This document shows positions 61,834-64,000 of a DNA stretch of 64,000 bases, piece by piece. Position 1 is the first letter of the stretch. Every line of letters starts with the position of its first letter. The stretch covers positions 1,240,001 to 1,304,000 of the forward strand of contig NZ_AP018207.1 in the NCBI RefSeq assembly GCF_002367995.1. The letters are read 5' to 3'. The notes below the pieces were generated by a model. That model saw only the letters and a list, made by a program, of their open reading frames with translations. It did no database searches and had not been told where the DNA came from. The DNA comes from Calothrix brevissima NIES-22. GTDB lineage: Bacteria > Cyanobacteriota > Cyanobacteriia > Cyanobacteriales > Nostocaceae. The position numbers were made by a program, and so were the translations under genes.

Positions 61834-63624
61834 TTAACGTTTTACCAACTTCTTCGACATCTTCCGCAAGCGAATCGATTGAGGTGTAACTTCTACCAAT
61901 TCATCCGGGCCGATATACTCTAAAGCACGTTCCAAACTCATATCTACTGGTGCTTGTAACTGCACTAATTCATCACCACCAGCAGCGCGGTGGTTGGTAA
62001 GCTGCTTGGTTTTGCAGATATTCAGTTCTAAGTCTTGAGGACGATTGTGTTCTCCCACAATCATACCTTTATAAACTTTAGTACCAGGAGTAATGAAGAA
62101 TACGCCTCTATCTTCAGCGTTTCTCATCGCATAGAAGGTAGAAACACCTTCTTCAAAGGAGATGAGAACGCCTTTGTTACGGGCTTCAATATCGCCAGAA
62201 AGCTGGCGGTAATCCAAGAAGCTGTGGTTCATGATACCTTCGCCACGGGTCATCCGCATGAATTCGCCACGGAAACCAATCAAACCACGGGCGGGGATAA
62301 CAAACTCTAGCTGGGTGCGTTCGTTACTACCGGGTTGCATATCTTGCATTTCACCCTTGCGTTGTCCTAAGCGTTCGATACAGCTACCAACTGCGTCTGC
62401 GGGGACATCGAGAACTAAAAGTTCATAGGGTTCGCAAGGTTGTCCGTTGACTTCCCGGTAAATTACCTGTGGCTGAGATACTTGAAACTCATAGCCTTCT
62501 CGGCGCATGGTTTCAATTAAAATACCCAGGTGGAGTTCTCCACGACCAGACACGAGGAATTTATCAGGAGAATCGGTTTCTTCCACACGCAAAGCTACGT
62601 TAGTTTCTAATTCTCGCAGTAAGCGATCGCGTACTTGGCGCGATGTTACCAATTTACCTTCTTGACCTGCAAATGGTGAATCATTCACCCAGAAGGTCAT
62701 CTGTAAGGTAGGTTCATCTACCTTAATTAGTGGTAAAGCTTGGGGTTCGTTAGGATCTGTAATTGTTTCCCCAATATTGGCGTCAGCAAAACCAGCCACA
62801 GCCACAATATAACCTGCGGATGCTTCTTCCATATCCACCCGCTTCAAGCCTTCAAAGCCCATCAACTTGGTGATTTTAGCCTTGACAATTGCGCCACTTT
62901 CTGTTACTAAAGCTGCTTGCTGTCCGGCGCGAATCACACCATTGTGAATTCTGCCAATGACAATCCGTCCTAGATATTCAGAATAATCTAAGGTTGTGAC
63001 TTGCAATTGCAGAGGCTTGTTAACATCACCTACTGGGGGTGGTACATGGCGGAGGATAGCTTCAAATAGCGGTTGCATATCCACTGGTTCCGCATCCAAG
63101 TCGTCTTTGGCATAACCAGCCAAGCCAGAAGCGAATAAATAGGGGAAATCGCACTGATCTTCATCTGCGCCTAATTCTAGGAACAGATCTAATACTTTAT
63201 CAATTGCGCCGTAGGGGTCGGCTTGGGGACGGTCAATCTTATTGACGACAACAATGGGGCGCAGTCCTTTTTCTAAAGCCTTTTTCAACACAAAGCGTGT
63301 TTGCGGCATCGGGCCTTCATTGGCATCGACAATCAGGATACAACCATCAACCATGCCAAGTACACGTTCGACTTCACCACCGAAGTCAGCGTGACCAGGG
63401 GTATCAACAATATTGATTAGGGTTTCTTTGTAACGAACTGCTGTGTTTTTCGAGAGAATGGTAATTCCCCGTTCCCGTTCCAAGGCGTTGGAATCCATGA
63501 CGCAATCCGGAACGTCTTCACCTTCTCGGAAGATGCCGGATTGTTTGAGGAGTGCATCAACCAGGGTGGTTTTGCCGTGGTCTACGTGGGCAATAATGGC
63601 GACGTTACGAATTGGGAGCGTCAT
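61834..63624 (-). CDS. typA: TypA/BipA translational GTPase
   Basis: A 596-residue ribosome-binding GTPase related to EF-G. The G1 loop is [19 protein letters not shown] (~12-30), G2 [11 protein letters not shown] (~51-61), G3 [16 protein letters not shown] (~73-88) and G4 [10 protein letters not shown] (~125-134). The C-terminal domain shows RRGEYxF-like [18 protein letters not shown] (~359-376) and the TypA-specific [20 protein letters not shown]. Length is normal. TypA acts in stress-related ribosome assembly and translation. It is divergent from a kinase gene at the window edge. Confidence 0.98.
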   Translation of the reverse strand: MTLPIRNVAIIAHVDHGKTTLVDALLKQSGIFREGEDVPDCVMDSNALERERGITILSKNTAVRYKETLINIVDTPGHADFGGEVERVLGMVDGCILIVDANEGPMPQTRFVLKKALEKGLRPIVVVNKIDRPQADPYGAIDKVLDLFLELGADEDQCDFPYLFASGLAGYAKDDLDAEPVDMQPLFEAILRHVPPPVGDVNKPLQLQVTTLDYSEYLGRIVIGRIHNGVIRAGQQAALVTESGAIVKAKITKLMGFEGLKRVDMEEASAGYIVAVAGFADANIGETITDPNEPQALPLIKVDEPTLQMTFWVNDSPFAGQEGKLVTSRQVRDRLLRELETNVALRVEETDSPDKFLVSGRGELHLGILIETMRREGYEFQVSQPQVIYREVNGQPCEPYELLVLDVPADAVGSCIERLGQRKGEMQDMQPGSNERTQLEFVIPARGLIGFRGEFMRMTRGEGIMNHSFLDYRQLSGDIEARNKGVLISFEEGVSTFYAMRNAEDRGVFFITPGTKVYKGMIVGEHNRPQDLELNICKTKQLTNHRAAGGDELVQLQAPVDMSLERALEYIGPDELVEVTPQSIRLRKMSKKLVKR

Positions 63625-63878
63625 AGAAACTTTTTGTGAACTCTAGAGGGGGTTTTCAGATGTACATCGTAAATGTTATGATGCTAGGCTGTTTTAACAG
63701 AATTGAGGATAAAGTACAAACTCTGTAAAGAAGCTTTAACAATTCTAGCTTAATCGTCACAATTCCGGGGACTTTTTTAGCCATTACTTTAAATTTCAAC
63801 TTGGCAACAACCATACTGAGAAACAATAATTACAGTTGTGCCAATATTGACTTAGTAATTGACTGATAATTTGTGACT

Positions 63879-64000
63879 ATGCTTTGGAAATCAGGACAGC
63901 AGTTGCAGGGTGGTAAGTATAAGATTGAACATGAATTAGGCGAGGGTGGCTTTGGTATCACTTACCGCGCTAGCAGTCATAATGGTTCCGACGTTGTCAT
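63879..64000 (+). CDS. Ser/Thr protein kinase, 5' part only (runs off the window)
   Basis: The frame from the ATG at 63879 reads LWKSGQQLQGGKYKIEHELG, then EGGFGITYRASSHNG, the glycine-rich loop of Ser/Thr kinases. The start ATG is preceded by GTG two codons upstream. The gene continues beyond the window, so its domain order cannot be told. Confidence 0.85.
   Translation, partial: MLWKSGQQLQGGKYKIEHELGEGGFGITYRASSHNGSDVV

Overview
The window comes from a cyanobacterium, most likely a filamentous one of the Nostoc/Anabaena/Calothrix type. HIP1 octamers (GCGATCGC) are scattered throughout. Genes typical of the phylum are present: proton-extrusion protein PcxA, Ycf46-like and Ycf35-like proteins, ferredoxin-thioredoxin reductase FtrC, DUF3370, DUF3611, DUF4336 and a cyanoexosortase. 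The intergenic DNA is full of the short tandem heptamers and palindromic repeats known from heterocyst-forming cyanobacteria. No rRNA, CRISPR array, replication origin or prophage was recognised. All assignments rest on reading the sequence and on recalled family motifs; no search was run.

Layout. 1-8.9 kb: YraN, a lumenal pentapeptide-repeat protein, a cyanoexosortase, a repeat-rich 1.1 kb gap with an exact 21-bp array, an AddB/UvrD-like protein, PcxA, the murein hydrolase MltA and a solitary PIN protein. 8.9-12.5 kb: a PhoD-type phosphatase gene enclosed by two near-identical ~160-bp inverted repeats. 12.4-18.5 kb: lipoate ligase and a YbjN protein, a solitary TnpB element, a Rieske oxygenase and a kinase-TPR protein. 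18.8-27.4 kb: a YeaQ-like membrane protein, DUF4336, a GH65 phosphorylase fused to beta-phosphoglucomutase, then a ribbon-helix-helix protein with Ycf46- and Ycf35-like proteins. 27.7-41.2 kb: a two-partner secretion locus with two giant TpsA paralogues, one TpsB transporter and a TPR-CHAT peptidase.

41.4-51.6 kb: catalase with a palindromic upstream region, a GNAT-like protein, RNase Z, a BlaI/M56 peptidase pair, DUF3370, DUF3611, TspO, the tRNA hydroxylase TrhO, tRNA-Ala(TGC) and an ArsR regulator. 51.7-55.6 kb is accessory DNA: a 5'-truncated IS110-like transposase, three unrecognised small genes in a row, and a DUF4142 gene interrupted by one in-frame stop. 55.9-64 kb: DUF309 with ftrC, DUF58, a PilT-type ATPase, two Uma2 nucleases, a hicB whose hicA partner survives only as a tail, TypA/BipA, and the start of another serine/threonine kinase.

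Functional groupings. TpsA1, TpsA2, TpsB and CHAT look like one surface-protein secretion and processing locus. BlaI and M56 form a sensor/repressor pair. The GH65-PGM fusion couples disaccharide phosphorolysis to glucose-6-phosphate formation. The least explained parts are the inverted repeats around phoD, families of palindromic elements that share ends but carry different hairpin cores, a MITE copy with a perfect 9-bp target duplication, and the three-gene cassette at 53.2-54.6 kb.
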